From: Paenibacillus algicola | GTDB taxonomy: Bacteria > Bacillota > Bacilli > Paenibacillales > Paenibacillaceae | Direction of reading: 5' to 3' | NCBI RefSeq assembly: GCF_005577435.1 | Contig: NZ_CP040396.1 | Span: 2,042,501-2,106,500, forward strand | Length of the DNA: 64,000 nucleotides | In this document: one piece after another, positions 1-9,292 of the stretch | Position numbering within the stretch: the stretch's first letter is position 1 | How the letters are laid out: the number at the start of each line of letters is the position of its first letter | Translations under genes and position numbers: made by a program | The notes under the pieces: model-generated | Seen by the model: only the letters and a program-made list of their open reading frames with translations | Told to the model about the DNA's origin: nothing | Databases searched by the model: none

Positions 1-2
1 AT

Positions 3-260
3 TCCTTGTTCCTGAACCAGGTGGGACGTCTGAAGGCAGGCATGAAAGCAGATTTCATTGCACTGGACACGGATCAGCCGCATTTTCTGCCATACAGTGA
101 CTTTATCTCTCATGCCGTTTATTCTGCCTCGGCGAAGGATGTAAAGCATGTATGGGTGGATGGCAGACAGCTCGTGAAGAATGGAGCTTGCCTGACCCTG
201 GACGAAGAGAAGATCCGCAGGGAAGCACAGCTAGCCTTCGAGGCTCTCTTGACCCAATAA
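3..260 (+). CDS. mtaD: 5-methylthioadenosine/SAH deaminase family amidohydrolase, C-terminal fragment
   Basis: Only the last 86 or so codons are in the window; the frame is open from the left edge. The fragment has the end of an amidohydrolase barrel plus the small beta-sandwich: a GRLKAGMKADFIALD turn followed by PHFLPYSDFISHAVYSAS and a VWVDGRQLVKNG strand. This is the usual C-terminus of MtaD-type enzymes, which deaminate methylthioadenosine or S-adenosylhomocysteine in the cytoplasm. The metal ligands lie upstream and cannot be seen. The salvage genes mtnBXW and mtnEU lie 10-18 kb downstream, which fits. Another cytosine/guanine-deaminase-like amidohydrolase is possible. Confidence 0.7.
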   Translation, partial: SLFLNQVGRLKAGMKADFIALDTDQPHFLPYSDFISHAVYSASAKDVKHVWVDGRQLVKNGACLTLDEEKIRREAQLAFEALLTQ

Positions 261-282
261 TGGCGGGAGCGAGGGGACTGAA

Positions 283-798
283 TTGAAAACCAAAACGAAA
301 CGTATCTTATTCACCTTATCTGCCATATTGCTTGTTCTGCTCTTTGTTCAAATCTACTACAATGATGTCATGTCCCGCTCCTGGGAGAAAGAGCGGGCAG
401 CCGTTCAGGCTGCAAGGCAATATGGCGGACTTGGCAAGGTCGAGAAAACCTACCGCTCCGTGTGGGATGAGAACAGTAATTACTGGGTTGCTTCCGGGCT
501 GGACACCAAGGGTGAGAACATTATGGTATGGGTGAAATTCACGAAGGACGGGGTGCCTGCAGGAGGGGACTTTGTGCATGCAGAGTCTTTGAAGGATGGC
601 ATGAGTGAGAAGCAGATGTCCTCCCTGATTTCCAGCCAGTTTCCGGAAGTCTCAATGCTGCGTCTCGTTCCCGGAATGTACGAGAATGAATATGTCTGGC
701 AGCTTCATTTCCGTGATGAAGGCAAGACAGGCTACCGTTTCTTTCGATTCGCCGATGGTGAACCGATCGGAGAAGATATTATATTACCGAATCCATAA
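283..798 (+). CDS. tseB: TseB (YpmB) family cell-wall elongation regulator
   Basis: A 171-aa protein with a short cytoplasmic N-terminus (KTKTKR), one membrane anchor at about residues 8-26 (ILFTLSAILLVLLFVQIYY) and an extracytoplasmic domain with two PepSY-like halves. The tail GYRFFRFADGEPI is typical of the DUF5590/YpmB family. In Bacillus subtilis the homologue modulates the transpeptidase PBP2A during cell elongation (family knowledge). It starts with TTG behind GCGAGGGG, 22 bp after the amidohydrolase stop. In B. subtilis ypmB sits just upstream of aspB-asnS-dnaD-nth; here several unrelated genes separate it from asnS. Confidence 0.8.
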   Translation: MKTKTKRILFTLSAILLVLLFVQIYYNDVMSRSWEKERAAVQAARQYGGLGKVEKTYRSVWDENSNYWVASGLDTKGENIMVWVKFTKDGVPAGGDFVHAESLKDGMSEKQMSSLISSQFPEVSMLRLVPGMYENEYVWQLHFRDEGKTGYRFFRFADGEPIGEDIILPNP

Positions 799-803
799 GC
801 ATG

Positions 804-843
804 AATAAACACGCGCCTTTCATGCAGAGGCAGCGTGTTTATT
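804..843 (+). terminator. Terminator-like hairpin after tseB
   Basis: AATAAACACG (804-813) pairs with CGTGTTTATT (834-843) around a partly paired loop. The T-rich right arm can serve as the U-tract. It separates tseB from the next promoter. Confidence 0.6.
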
Positions 844-942
844 GGTGTGCAATACTATGAATGCGCTTACAACAAATTGTTTTCAATATTTTCACAGTTG
901 TAAATGAAATCGTATATATAATGTGATATACTCTTATTTGTA

Positions 943-973
943 TTCAAAACTGCTATGTCGTAAATGCTATAAT
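943..973 (+). promoter_or_regulatory. Extended -10 promoter for the membrane protein / FtsH-like pair
   Basis: A perfect TATAAT (968-973) is preceded by TGC, giving an extended -10 element; a weak TTCAAA (943-948) sits 19 bp upstream. The transcription start would fall near 980. That rules out the ATG at 972 as a start codon and supports TTG at 1020. Confidence 0.6.
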
Positions 974-1019
974 GATATACTTTCCTATGTACACTTTATG
1001 TAGAGAGGATGAACTGACC

Positions 1020-1553
1020 TTGAAGCTCCGCATATTTCCCATCTTGCTGTCAGTTGTCGTTTCGGCTTCCGTGCTTTTTGGAGGCTGGTTTCTGTACCGT
1101 CACTATGCTCTTCAGAATCCTATTGCTCAAGTCCTGTCACAATATGAGGGAGTCAATGACTCTCAGATAGATATTAAACGCAATACGGTCACTTTGAAAC
1201 TCGATTTACAGCCAGAAACCGATCTTCGGGATTTGGTGTCCCAGATCCAGAAGGAAGGTAAAAGCGTCATTGACCAGCGGGAGCTGATGATCGAGGTGGC
1301 TGATCATTCCTCGGACGTGCTGAATGAGTGGTGGGACAGCGCCATGCTCTCCGTCGCCCAGGCTATGGATAACCGGCAGTATACCGATATTCAAACCGCA
1401 TTGAACCAGCTGGCCGATCAAAGGCCGAACCTGAAAGCGGTCGCGCAAATTGATGATCAGAACGTGTATGTCAGCCTGTCCGATGGAACCTCGGGCAAGT
1501 TTATAATCCTGCCGCGTCATCCCGGCACAATGGAGGTATGGAATCATGCCTAA
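1020..1553 (+). CDS. Membrane-anchored protein of unknown function, coupled to an FtsH-like protease
   Basis: A 177-aa protein starting at TTG 1020 behind GAGAGG (1003-1008). It has one membrane helix at about residues 5-27 (PILLSVVVSASVLFGGW). The remainder is a soluble domain of about 150 residues, probably extracytoplasmic, with alternating strands and helices (NTVTLKLDLQPETDLRDLV, then a helical stretch rich in Q, N and A). I do not recognise a named family. Its last 8 bp overlap the start of the FtsH-like gene, so the two are translationally coupled. A role as partner, adaptor or substrate receptor of that protease is inference only. Confidence 0.65.
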   Translation: MKLRIFPILLSVVVSASVLFGGWFLYRHYALQNPIAQVLSQYEGVNDSQIDIKRNTVTLKLDLQPETDLRDLVSQIQKEGKSVIDQRELMIEVADHSSDVLNEWWDSAMLSVAQAMDNRQYTDIQTALNQLADQRPNLKAVAQIDDQNVYVSLSDGTSGKFIILPRHPGTMEVWNHA

Positions 1554-3048
1554 ATGGAGTAAGGAAGCGTTGATTGGCTTTGTTCCTGTATTGTTTATAT
1601 TTATGGCATTTATCGGCTTGAACGTGGTGCCGATTCTGATCGCGGCTGCTTTGGTCGGGGCCCTGTTTATGGTCCTTAAGATGAGAGGCGGAATCGCAGT
1701 AGGGGCCGGCAACGATCGGAAACGGAAGAAAGCGGCGCCCGCGAAGCTGACCTTTGAAGAGATCGGCGGTCAGGACAATGCCAAGCAGGAACTCCGGGAA
1801 GCACTGGATTTTCTGAACCGGCATGAAGAGATCAAGAAGTTCGGCATTCGGCCGCTGAAGGGGATTTTGCTGACAGGCCCTCCGGGAACCGGGAAGACCT
1901 TGATGGCGAAGGCGGCGGCGCATTACACGAACTCGGTCTTTGTCGCTGCCTCAGGCAGTGAGTTTGTCGAAATGTATGTCGGTGTCGGTGCGGGACGGAT
2001 TCGTGACTTGTTTAAGGATGCACGGACACGGGCAGCCAAAGAGAATAAGCAAAGCGCCATTATTTTTATAGACGAGATCGATGTCATTGGGGGAAAGCGT
2101 GAAGGCGGACAGCAGCGGGAGTATGACCAGACCTTGAACCAGCTGCTTACAGAAATGGACGGAATTTATTCCTCGGAGTCGCCGAAGATTCTCGTTATTG
2201 CAGCTACTAACCGCAAGGAAATGCTGGACAGCGCCTTGCTTCGCCCGGGACGCTTTGACCGTCATATTCAGGTAGACCTGCCTGACAAGAAGGGGCGTTC
2301 TCATATTCTGAATCTGCATGCCGGCAACAAGCCGCTGCACCCGAATGTGGATCTGGACAAAATTGCGGAAGAAGCCTATGGCTTCTCTGGTGCGCAGCTC
2401 GAAAGCGTCATGAACGAAGCCGCAATCTACACGATGCGTGAAAATAGTGAAATGATTCATCACCGCCATTTATCCATGGCGATTGACAAGGTAATGATGG
2501 GGGAACGCTCCGACCGGGAATCGAATCTCGAAGAGAAAAAGAGAGTAGCTATTCACGAGCTGGGTCATGCCATTATGGCAGAGCTCGTTCGTCCAGGCAG
2601 CGTAAAGCAGGTTGCTTTAAGCCCGCGGGGTAAGGCACTGGGCTATGTCCGGCACAATCCGCAGCAGGAGCAGTACTTGTACACGAAGTCTTTTTTGGAG
2701 GAACAGATTATGATTGCTCTCGCGGGAGCCGCCTCTGAAGAAATTTATTATGGGGGACGCAGCACGGGCTCTAGCAACGACTTCGAGCAATCCATTTCGA
2801 TCGTAGAGACGATGATGAAGTCCGGCCTGACTTCGCTTGGCATCGTCAATATGAATATGGTTACGACCGAAGAGCTGATGAAAGAGAATAATACGATCCT
2901 GGAGGAGCTCATGGGCCGCACGAAGCAGCTGCTGCTACAGCATCATCAGATCTTTGATCACTCTCTGGACATTCTGATGAGAGAAGAGATTTTATCCGGC
3001 GAGCAATTCCGTTGTCAATTCCGTGAAAACACGCTTCAGCCAGCATAA
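1546..3048 (+). CDS. FtsH-like membrane AAA+ zinc metalloprotease without the extracytoplasmic domain
   Basis: A 500-aa AAA+ plus M41 peptidase. Two closely spaced hydrophobic segments (about residues 8-25 and 27-45) leave almost no external loop. Visible motifs: Walker A GPPGTGKT (111-118), pore loop YVG (144-146), Walker B IIFIDEID (172-179), second region of homology ATNRKEMLDSALLRPGRFDR (220-239), zinc site HELGH (337-341) and a likely third ligand Asp in SSNDFEQ (about 412). Canonical FtsH is about 640 residues and carries an external domain of about 70 residues between its helices. This is therefore probably a second, reduced paralogue rather than the housekeeping ftsH. It should hydrolyse ATP to unfold and degrade membrane or cytoplasmic substrates. 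Confidence 0.85.
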   Translation: MPKWSKEALIGFVPVLFIFMAFIGLNVVPILIAAALVGALFMVLKMRGGIAVGAGNDRKRKKAAPAKLTFEEIGGQDNAKQELREALDFLNRHEEIKKFGIRPLKGILLTGPPGTGKTLMAKAAAHYTNSVFVAASGSEFVEMYVGVGAGRIRDLFKDARTRAAKENKQSAIIFIDEIDVIGGKREGGQQREYDQTLNQLLTEMDGIYSSESPKILVIAATNRKEMLDSALLRPGRFDRHIQVDLPDKKGRSHILNLHAGNKPLHPNVDLDKIAEEAYGFSGAQLESVMNEAAIYTMRENSEMIHHRHLSMAIDKVMMGERSDRESNLEEKKRVAIHELGHAIMAELVRPGSVKQVALSPRGKALGYVRHNPQQEQYLYTKSFLEEQIMIALAGAASEEIYYGGRSTGSSNDFEQSISIVETMMKSGLTSLGIVNMNMVTTEELMKENNTILEELMGRTKQLLLQHHQIFDHSLDILMREEILSGEQFRCQFRENTLQPA

Positions 3049-3072
3049 TTCTTATGCTTGGCTGTTTTTTTT
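3037..3072 (+). terminator. Rho-independent terminator overlapping the protease stop codon
   Basis: CAGCCAGCATAA and TTATGCTTGGCTG form a stem with a three-base loop and one bulge, followed by nine or more T. The TAA stop (3046-3048) lies inside the left arm. Confidence 0.85.
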
Positions 3073-3184
3073 TACTTTTTGAGCGTGCTAAGATATTATT
3101 ATATTCCGTGCCCGTATAAATGTATGTTTACAGAAAGAAGGGTACAATAAAGTATAGGATGTTAAGGAAAGGGTGGAGTAAACC

Positions 3185-4057
3185 ATGTACTTCAAAAAAA
3201 TCGGCGTAATCGGCGGAGGGACGATGGGCCAGGGCATTGCTGAAATGCTTGCCGCTAAAGGCCTCGATGTCATGCTGGTTGAGAAAACGCCAGAAAAGCT
3301 TGAGTACTCTTATCATATGATTGAGACCAGTCTGGATAAGCAGCTGGAGCGCTGGGGAATTACCCAGGCAGAGAAGAAGCTTATTCTGGGCCGCATTCAG
3401 AAGGTGACGCATTTTGCGGAGCTGGGGACCTGTGACATGGTTATCGAAACGATTACAGAGGATCTGGATGCTAAGAGAGCCGTATTTGAGCAGCTGGACC
3501 AGGTTTGCCCGGCTCACATTATACTTGCCAGCAATACCTCCTCGCTCAGCTTAACCGAGCTGGCCAGCTCAACCATGTATCCCGAGCGGGTCATTGGCAT
3601 GCACTTTATCCATCCGGTATCGAAGGTCGATCTGGTCGAAATTATCCGGGGTCTCAAAACCTCTGAAAATACCTTTACTGAAACCAAACGCTTCGTAGAA
3701 GAGGTAGTGGAGAAAAAAGGCATCATGGTTTACGAGTCCCCGGGCTTTGTATCAAGCCGCATGATCTGCCTCCTGATCAATGAAGCACTCCATCTTCTGC
3801 AGGAGGGTGTTGCTTCGCCAGAGGATATTGACGATGCCATGCGGATCGGCTACAGCTTCCAGCACGGACCACTGGAAATGGCAGATCGGTTCGGCCTGGA
3901 CTCTGTACTGGCAGCACTGCAGCGGATGTTCCGGGAATTTGGCGAGCTTAAGTACCGTCCATCCATTGTATTAAAAAAGATGGTGCGTGCAGGTCATCTG
4001 GGTGTCAAGACCGGAGAAGGCTTCTTCAAGTATGATAAGGACGGTGACCGGCTGTGA
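3185..4057 (+). CDS. 3-hydroxybutyryl-CoA (3-hydroxyacyl-CoA) dehydrogenase
   Basis: A 290-aa cytoplasmic NAD-dependent dehydrogenase. The N-terminal Rossmann motif is GVIGGGTMGQGIAEM (about residues 7-21). The catalytic region has SNTSSLSL and the His of GMHFIHPV, and the helical C-terminal half holds NEALHLLQEGVA and GPLEMADRFGLD. Length matches the single-domain Hbd/PaaH type that interconverts acetoacetyl-CoA and 3-hydroxybutyryl-CoA. The start is an ATG behind AAAGGGTGGAG. The stop overlaps the GTG start of ackA by 4 bp, so the pair is co-translated, linking acyl-CoA oxidation or butanoate metabolism to acetate formation. Confidence 0.85.
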   Translation: MYFKKIGVIGGGTMGQGIAEMLAAKGLDVMLVEKTPEKLEYSYHMIETSLDKQLERWGITQAEKKLILGRIQKVTHFAELGTCDMVIETITEDLDAKRAVFEQLDQVCPAHIILASNTSSLSLTELASSTMYPERVIGMHFIHPVSKVDLVEIIRGLKTSENTFTETKRFVEEVVEKKGIMVYESPGFVSSRMICLLINEALHLLQEGVASPEDIDDAMRIGYSFQHGPLEMADRFGLDSVLAALQRMFREFGELKYRPSIVLKKMVRAGHLGVKTGEGFFKYDKDGDRL

Positions 4058-5265
4058 AAATATTAGTCATTAACGCGGGAAGCTCTTCCCTGAAATATCA
4101 GCTGTACAATATGAATGATGAATCGGTTCTGGCCAAAGGCCTGGTGGAAAGAATCGGGATGGATTCTTCAATATTGACGCACAAGCCTGCAGGGAAGCAG
4201 GAGGTCAGTGAGGTTAGTGAAATTCTGGAGCATATTACCGCGATCCGTAAGGTGCTGAGCATGCTGACCCATGAGGAGCATGGTGTGATTGCTTCTATTG
4301 AAGAGATTCAGGCGGTCGGCCATCGTGTGGTACACGGCGGTGAAGCCTTTAAGGCGTCTGCGCTCGTGGATGATGCTGCCAAAGCCGAGATTCGTCGCTT
4401 GTTTGATCTGGCGCCGCTGCACAACCCTGCCTCGATGATGGGGATCAAGGCTGCCGAAACTAACATGCCGAATGTGCCTCAGGTTGTCGTATTTGATACG
4501 GCCTTCCATCAGACAATGCCTGAAAAATCTTACCTGTACGCCATTCCAAGAGTTCTTTATAATAAGTATAAAGTCCGCCGTTACGGCGCTCATGGCACGT
4601 CCCACGAATATGTAAGCCAAGCGGCTGCGACGTTCCTGGACAAGCCTATTGAGGAGCTCAAAATCATCACCTGCCATATCGGAAACGGGGCTTCCGTCAC
4701 GGCTGTGCAGGGCGGTCAGTCTGTAGATACCTCCATGGGCATGACGCCGCTGGAAGGTCTTATGATGGGAACACGCAGCGGTGATTTAGATCCTGCGATC
4801 GTACCTTATGTAATGAATAAAGAAGAGCTGAGCGTTAGCGAAGTCAATTCCATGCTGAACAAGCACAGCGGCCTGCTGGCGATTTCCGGTGTGAGCAGTG
4901 ATATGCGGGAAATTACCGAGGGCATGGATAAGGGCGAAGCCAATGCGACACTGGCGTTCGAGATGTATGAATATCGTCTGCGTAAATATATCGGCTCTTA
5001 TGCCGCGGCCATGAATGGAGTCGATGTGCTTGTATTTACGGCAGGTGTAGGCGAGAATTCCGTAGTTCTTCGTCAAAAGGTGCTGGAGCAGCTGACCTTC
5101 CTTGGCGTCAAGCTGGATGCAGAGCTGAACGCCATTCGTTCCGGAGAACCGAGACGGATTTCTGCACCGGATTCCCGTGTAGAGGTGCTCGTGATTCCGA
5201 CGAATGAAGAGCTGGTTATTGCCAGGGATACCCATAACATCGTAACAGCGGCTAATCAACAGTAG
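4054..5265 (+). CDS. ackA: Acetate kinase
   Basis: A 403-aa cytoplasmic ASKHA-fold kinase converting acetyl phosphate plus ADP to acetate plus ATP. Visible signatures: VINAGSSSLKYQLYN at residues 5-19, GHRVVHGGE, VFDTAFHQTMP, RRYGAHGTSH and CHIGNGASV (nucleotide-binding region), and VFTAGVGENS near the C-terminus. The length is normal for AckA, which makes a butyrate kinase assignment unlikely. It starts with GTG inside the stop codon of the dehydrogenase gene and is followed 21 bp later by asnS with its own strong ribosome binding site. Confidence 0.93.
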   Translation: MKILVINAGSSSLKYQLYNMNDESVLAKGLVERIGMDSSILTHKPAGKQEVSEVSEILEHITAIRKVLSMLTHEEHGVIASIEEIQAVGHRVVHGGEAFKASALVDDAAKAEIRRLFDLAPLHNPASMMGIKAAETNMPNVPQVVVFDTAFHQTMPEKSYLYAIPRVLYNKYKVRRYGAHGTSHEYVSQAAATFLDKPIEELKIITCHIGNGASVTAVQGGQSVDTSMGMTPLEGLMMGTRSGDLDPAIVPYVMNKEELSVSEVNSMLNKHSGLLAISGVSSDMREITEGMDKGEANATLAFEMYEYRLRKYIGSYAAAMNGVDVLVFTAGVGENSVVLRQKVLEQLTFLGVKLDAELNAIRSGEPRRISAPDSRVEVLVIPTNEELVIARDTHNIVTAANQQ

Positions 5266-5286
5266 CAGTTTAAGGAGAGAACAAGC

Positions 5287-6582
5287 ATGACCACCAAAAG
5301 TGTAATTTCTCAAGTTCATCAGCATGCAGGAGAGACCGTAAGGATTGGAGCCTGGATTCAGAACAAGCGATCCAGCGGCAAGATCCAGTTTCTGCAGCTG
5401 CGGGATGGAACCGGATATATTCAGGGTGTCGTTGTCAAAAGTGAAGTGTCAGAGCAGCTATGGAATGATGCGAAGAGTCTGACTCAGGAAAGCTCGCTAT
5501 ACGTGACCGGCATCATTCGGGAAGAGCCGCGCAGTCAGTCCGGCTATGAAATGACAATTACCGAGATCGAAATTATTCATATTACAGAGAATTATCCAAT
5601 TACTCCGAAAGAGCATGGCGTAGACTTCCTGATGGATCACCGCCATTTGTGGCTTCGCAGCCAGAAGCAGCGCGCCGTCATGGTTATTCGGGCAGAGATT
5701 ATCCGCGCGGTGCAGCAATATTTTGACAATAACGGCTTTACATTGGTGGACCCTCCAATTCTGACGCCGACATCGGCAGAGGGAACGACCAATTTGTTTC
5801 ACACGAAATATTTTGAAGAGGATGCTTATTTGACGCAGAGCGGTCAGCTGTATATGGAAGCCGCTGCGATGGCGCTGGGTAAAGTGTACTCCTTCGGTCC
5901 GACGTTCCGTGCTGAGAAATCCAAGACGCGCAGACACTTGATTGAGTTCTGGATGATCGAGCCGGAAATGGCGTTTACGGATCATGAGGAAAGCCTCAAG
6001 GTCCAGGAAGCGTTTATCAGCCATGTTGTGCAATCAGTCGTCAAGAACTGCCGCAAAGAGCTGGAAGCGATCGGTCGGGACGTGGCGAAGCTGGAAGTCA
6101 TCCAGGCTCCATTCCCGCGAATTACGTATGATGAAGCGATTTCCTTCCTTCAATCAGAGGGCCATGAAATTTCCTGGGGCGAGGATTTTGGAGCGCCGCA
6201 TGAAACTGCGATTGCTGAGAAGTATGAGAAGCCAGTGTTTATTACTCATTATCCTGCCGCAATTAAAGCCTTCTATATGAAGCCGGATCCGAATCGTCCT
6301 GAGGTTGTACTATGTGCGGATATGATTGCCCCAGAGGGCTATGGCGAGATTATTGGCGGATCTCAGCGGATTGATGATCCCAAACTGCTGGAGGAACGCT
6401 TCAAGGAGCATGAGCTGTCCATGGAAAACTATCAGTGGTACATGGACCTTAGAACCTATGGTACCGTGCCGCATTCCGGTTTTGGCCTGGGACTGGAGCG
6501 GACTGTAGCCTGGATTTGCGGATTGGATCACGTGCGTGAAACTATTCCGTTCCCTCGAACGCTTTACAGGCTGTACCCTTGA
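5287..6582 (+). CDS. asnS: Asparaginyl-tRNA synthetase
   Basis: A 431-aa class IIb aminoacyl-tRNA synthetase that charges tRNA-Asn. The N-terminal OB-fold anticodon domain (about residues 15-105) contains [20 protein letters not shown]. The core carries motif 2 ([20 protein letters not shown]) and motif 3 ([14 protein letters not shown]). The AEKSKTRRH sequence is the AsnRS form; AspRS would have a different loop. Start ATG behind AAGGAGAG. As in Bacillus, dnaD follows immediately. Confidence 0.93.
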   Translation: MTTKSVISQVHQHAGETVRIGAWIQNKRSSGKIQFLQLRDGTGYIQGVVVKSEVSEQLWNDAKSLTQESSLYVTGIIREEPRSQSGYEMTITEIEIIHITENYPITPKEHGVDFLMDHRHLWLRSQKQRAVMVIRAEIIRAVQQYFDNNGFTLVDPPILTPTSAEGTTNLFHTKYFEEDAYLTQSGQLYMEAAAMALGKVYSFGPTFRAEKSKTRRHLIEFWMIEPEMAFTDHEESLKVQEAFISHVVQSVVKNCRKELEAIGRDVAKLEVIQAPFPRITYDEAISFLQSEGHEISWGEDFGAPHETAIAEKYEKPVFITHYPAAIKAFYMKPDPNRPEVVLCADMIAPEGYGEIIGGSQRIDDPKLLEERFKEHELSMENYQWYMDLRTYGTVPHSGFGLGLERTVAWICGLDHVRETIPFPRTLYRLYP

Positions 6583-6587
6583 TTTAC

Positions 6588-7343
6588 ATGGCGAACCAAA
6601 GACAGCCACAGGAACAGGTACAGAGCTCTTCCCAAGCTTGGGCTGACGGTGCCGCAGCGGGAATGCAGCAGGGCGTTACGCTGCTTCCGTATGCTTTATT
6701 GCGGAATTATCGAAGAGCCGGTCTTAGCGACAGGGAGTGTATGCTGCTCATTCATCTGCTGTCGTTTCAGCAGAATGAACAGAATGCATTTCCATCCCTG
6801 GAAGAGCTTCAGGCAGTGACCGGCACGCCGATGGAGGCGATCGCAGAGCAGCTGCAGAAGCTCATGAAGGCGCAGTGGATCACCATTGATGAATTCAGGG
6901 ATCCGAACGCCGGCATTCAGTATGAGCGTTACAATCTGCAAGGAGTCTATGAGAAGCTTGCGGCGCTGCTGTCTTCACAGCAGTCCTCCCCGCCGGAGAT
7001 GATGCCTAAGCCAGGCCAGCGCTTCTCGGAAGAGTCTCGTGCCGCAGAGGCCTGGCCGCCTGCTGAGCAGCCCGTGAAGGAGGAACGTAATCTGTTCCGG
7101 ATATTTGAACGGGAGTTTGGCCGCCCCTTGTCTCCCATGGAGCTGGAGACGATCTCGGGCTGGCTGGATCAGGATCGCTATCCTGATGAGCTGATTCTGC
7201 TCGCGCTGAAAGAAGCCGTATTCGCGGGCAAGGTTCATTTCAGGTACATCGACCGGATTTTGCTGGAATGGAGTCGGAATCGGGTGCGCAATGCCGAAGA
7301 GGCCAAAGCCTATGCCCAGAAGTTCCGTAACATCGGCAGGTAA
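6588..7343 (+). CDS. dnaD: DnaD, primosome helicase-loading protein
   Basis: About 251 aa. The N-terminal winged-helix region (about residues 15-115) with LLPYALLRNYRRAGLSDREC mediates oligomerisation. A P/E/A-rich linker follows, then the C-terminal DnaB/DnaD domain with EREFGRPLSPMELETISGW and HFRYIDRILLEW, which includes the YxxxIxxIxxxW-type helix that binds DNA. In Bacillales DnaD acts with DnaB and DnaI to load the replicative helicase. The start is uncertain: TTG at 6579 would overlap the asnS stop, while ATG at 6588 was preferred; neither has a strong ribosome binding site. In B. subtilis nth follows dnaD; here nth is 23 kb away. Confidence 0.88.
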   Translation: MANQRQPQEQVQSSSQAWADGAAAGMQQGVTLLPYALLRNYRRAGLSDRECMLLIHLLSFQQNEQNAFPSLEELQAVTGTPMEAIAEQLQKLMKAQWITIDEFRDPNAGIQYERYNLQGVYEKLAALLSSQQSSPPEMMPKPGQRFSEESRAAEAWPPAEQPVKEERNLFRIFEREFGRPLSPMELETISGWLDQDRYPDELILLALKEAVFAGKVHFRYIDRILLEWSRNRVRNAEEAKAYAQKFRNIGR

Positions 7344-7390
7344 TATACGTCAAGCAGCCGGCCAGTATGGCTGGTGCGTAAGTAAATACT

Positions 7391-7436
7391 CGCTGTCTCG
7401 AGCCCTTTGGTGGGTTTGAGGCGGCGGTTTTTTTTA
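7391..7436 (+). terminator. Strong rho-independent terminator after dnaD
   Basis: A 15-bp stem with several G-U pairs: 7391-7405 with 7412-7426, loop TTTGGT, followed by eight T. It ends the asnS-dnaD unit. Confidence 0.85.
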
Positions 7437-7549
7437 TCACAATGTCATAGAGCAGCGGCTTGCTCGTTTCCTTGCGCGATTCAGCGGTTATAAAGAGCTA
7501 TAGCATACTTTTTGGAAGCAGCTATTATATAGAGAGAGGGGCTGGAGAA

Positions 7550-9262
7550 ATGAACAAAGCGTATTGGAAGGAAAGCGTGATCTATGAAATTTATCCTCGC
7601 AGCTTTATGGACAGCGATGGAGATGGAGTCGGTGATTTGGCGGGACTAATCTCTAAAGCGAATTATATTCAAGATCTGGGAGTGGATACGGTATGGCTCA
7701 CGCCAATCTATGCTTCTCCCAATGTAGATTACGGCTATGACATTTCCGACTATTACGAGATCCAGCCCGAATATGGCACAATGGACGACTTCAAGCGGCT
7801 TGTCCACGAAATGCATGAGCGGGGAATCCGGGTGCTTATGGATTTAGTGTTAAATCACACCTCGGATCAGCATCCCTGGTTTCAGCAGTCCCGCTCAGCA
7901 GCAGACAACCCGTATCGAGACTATTACATATGGCGTCCCGCCAACAGTGATGGCGGCCCTCCTAACAACTGGACCTCTTATCTCGGGACTCCAGCCTGGA
8001 CCTGGGATGATCAGGCAGAGCAGTATTATTTGCACCTGTACAATGCCAGACAGCCGGACCTGAACTGGGATTATCCTCCGCTGAGGCAGCAGATGTACAA
8101 GATGATGAGATTTTGGCTGGAGCTCGGCATTGACGGTTTTCGTCTGGATGCCATAAACTCATTGTCCAAGGATCAGCGGTTTCCGGATACCAATCAGGAG
8201 AAGCTTCAGGCGAATGGTGACATTTTCACTAAAAACGGACCTCATATTCATACCTATCTGCAGGAAATGAATGAGGAGGTGTTCAGTCATTACCCTATTT
8301 TTACAGCTGGAGAGGCATCGAAGGTAAGAAATCAAGATGTGCTGATGTATACTCACCCCGCCCGGCACGAAATGAATATGATTTTATCTCCGGAAGCAGC
8401 AACCTTAGGACGTTCTCGGGAGGATGAGTTTCAGAGCCAGAACTGGACCTTAGAGGACCTGCGAAGTGTCTTAAGCCGATGGCAGAAGGACATCGGGGAA
8501 GATGGGGGCTGGTTCGGCATCTATGTCAGCAACCATGATCAGCAAAGGATGGTGGATACCTTTGGAGACCCGGAGACATACCGGGTGGAATCGGCCAAAA
8601 TGATCGCTACGCTGCTGATGACGCTGCGAGGTACGCCTTTTATTTTTCAGGGAGAAGAGCTAGGTATGATTCACAATCCCTTGCTGCAGGAGATCGGGGA
8701 TTTCAAGGATCAGCAATCTCTGTCGTACTATCAGTTGATGGTTGAGGAGCGCGGAGAAGACAAAGAGAAGATCATGCAGCGAATCCGCCGTCAATCAAGG
8801 GACCATGCCAGGACGCCGTTGCCGTGGAACGAAAGTGATCAAGGCGGGTTTACCACGGGGCAGCCATGGCTGCCGGTGCATCCCAAGCACCAAGAGCTTC
8901 ACACGGAGCTGCAAACACAAGATCCTCATTCCGTACTGAATTACTATAAATCGATCATCCGGCTGCGGAAGGAGCACGAGACCCTCGTCTACGGCGATTT
9001 CAAATGGGTGCTGGAGGATCACCGCCAAATCCTAGCTTATATGCGCTGGATGGAGGATGAGGCATGGCTGGTCCTGTTGAACTTTACGGGAGAGGAAGCC
9101 GGCTATGAACTCTCCTGTGCTGAGGTGGCATGGGCAGAACAGGCTGTCTTTGTCATCGGAAGCTACAGGGATCACAGCGATTGTACGACGGGTTTGGAGC
9201 GTAATGGACGTCTTCTGCCTTATGAAGCGGTTGTTTACCGGGCAAGTGGTATGAGAGAATGA
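7550..9262 (+). CDS. GH13 alpha-glucosidase / oligo-1,6-glucosidase
   Basis: A 570-aa intracellular glycoside hydrolase of the alpha-amylase superfamily; no signal peptide. Visible: calcium-loop-like DSDGDGVGD (21-29), region I DLVLNHTSD, region II GFRLDAIN with nucleophile Asp200, region III acid/base Glu255 in AGEAS, and region IV SNHDQ with Asp330. The first TIM-barrel strand YEIYPRSF and the C-terminal beta domain are present. The length and region II place it with MalL/oligo-1,6-glucosidases acting on malto- or isomalto-oligosaccharides; trehalose-6-phosphate hydrolase is a less likely alternative. The ATG at 7550 has GGGGCTGGAGA upstream and begins the conserved domain; the frame is open 30 codons further upstream but lacks a ribosome binding site there. 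Confidence 0.87.
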   Translation: MNKAYWKESVIYEIYPRSFMDSDGDGVGDLAGLISKANYIQDLGVDTVWLTPIYASPNVDYGYDISDYYEIQPEYGTMDDFKRLVHEMHERGIRVLMDLVLNHTSDQHPWFQQSRSAADNPYRDYYIWRPANSDGGPPNNWTSYLGTPAWTWDDQAEQYYLHLYNARQPDLNWDYPPLRQQMYKMMRFWLELGIDGFRLDAINSLSKDQRFPDTNQEKLQANGDIFTKNGPHIHTYLQEMNEEVFSHYPIFTAGEASKVRNQDVLMYTHPARHEMNMILSPEAATLGRSREDEFQSQNWTLEDLRSVLSRWQKDIGEDGGWFGIYVSNHDQQRMVDTFGDPETYRVESAKMIATLLMTLRGTPFIFQGEELGMIHNPLLQEIGDFKDQQSLSYYQLMVEERGEDKEKIMQRIRRQSRDHARTPLPWNESDQGGFTTGQPWLPVHPKHQELHTELQTQDPHSVLNYYKSIIRLRKEHETLVYGDFKWVLEDHRQILAYMRWMEDEAWLVLLNFTGEEAGYELSCAEVAWAEQAVFVIGSYRDHSDCTTGLERNGRLLPYEAVVYRASGMRE

Positions 9263-9292
9263 ATCATTAAGCATTAGAAAGTTGGAGTGATG

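Noticed and set aside
972..1019. ATG 972 as the start of the membrane protein gene
   Set aside because: A TGC-TATAAT extended -10 ends at 973, so the transcript begins after this ATG; TTG 1020 has GAGAGG upstream.
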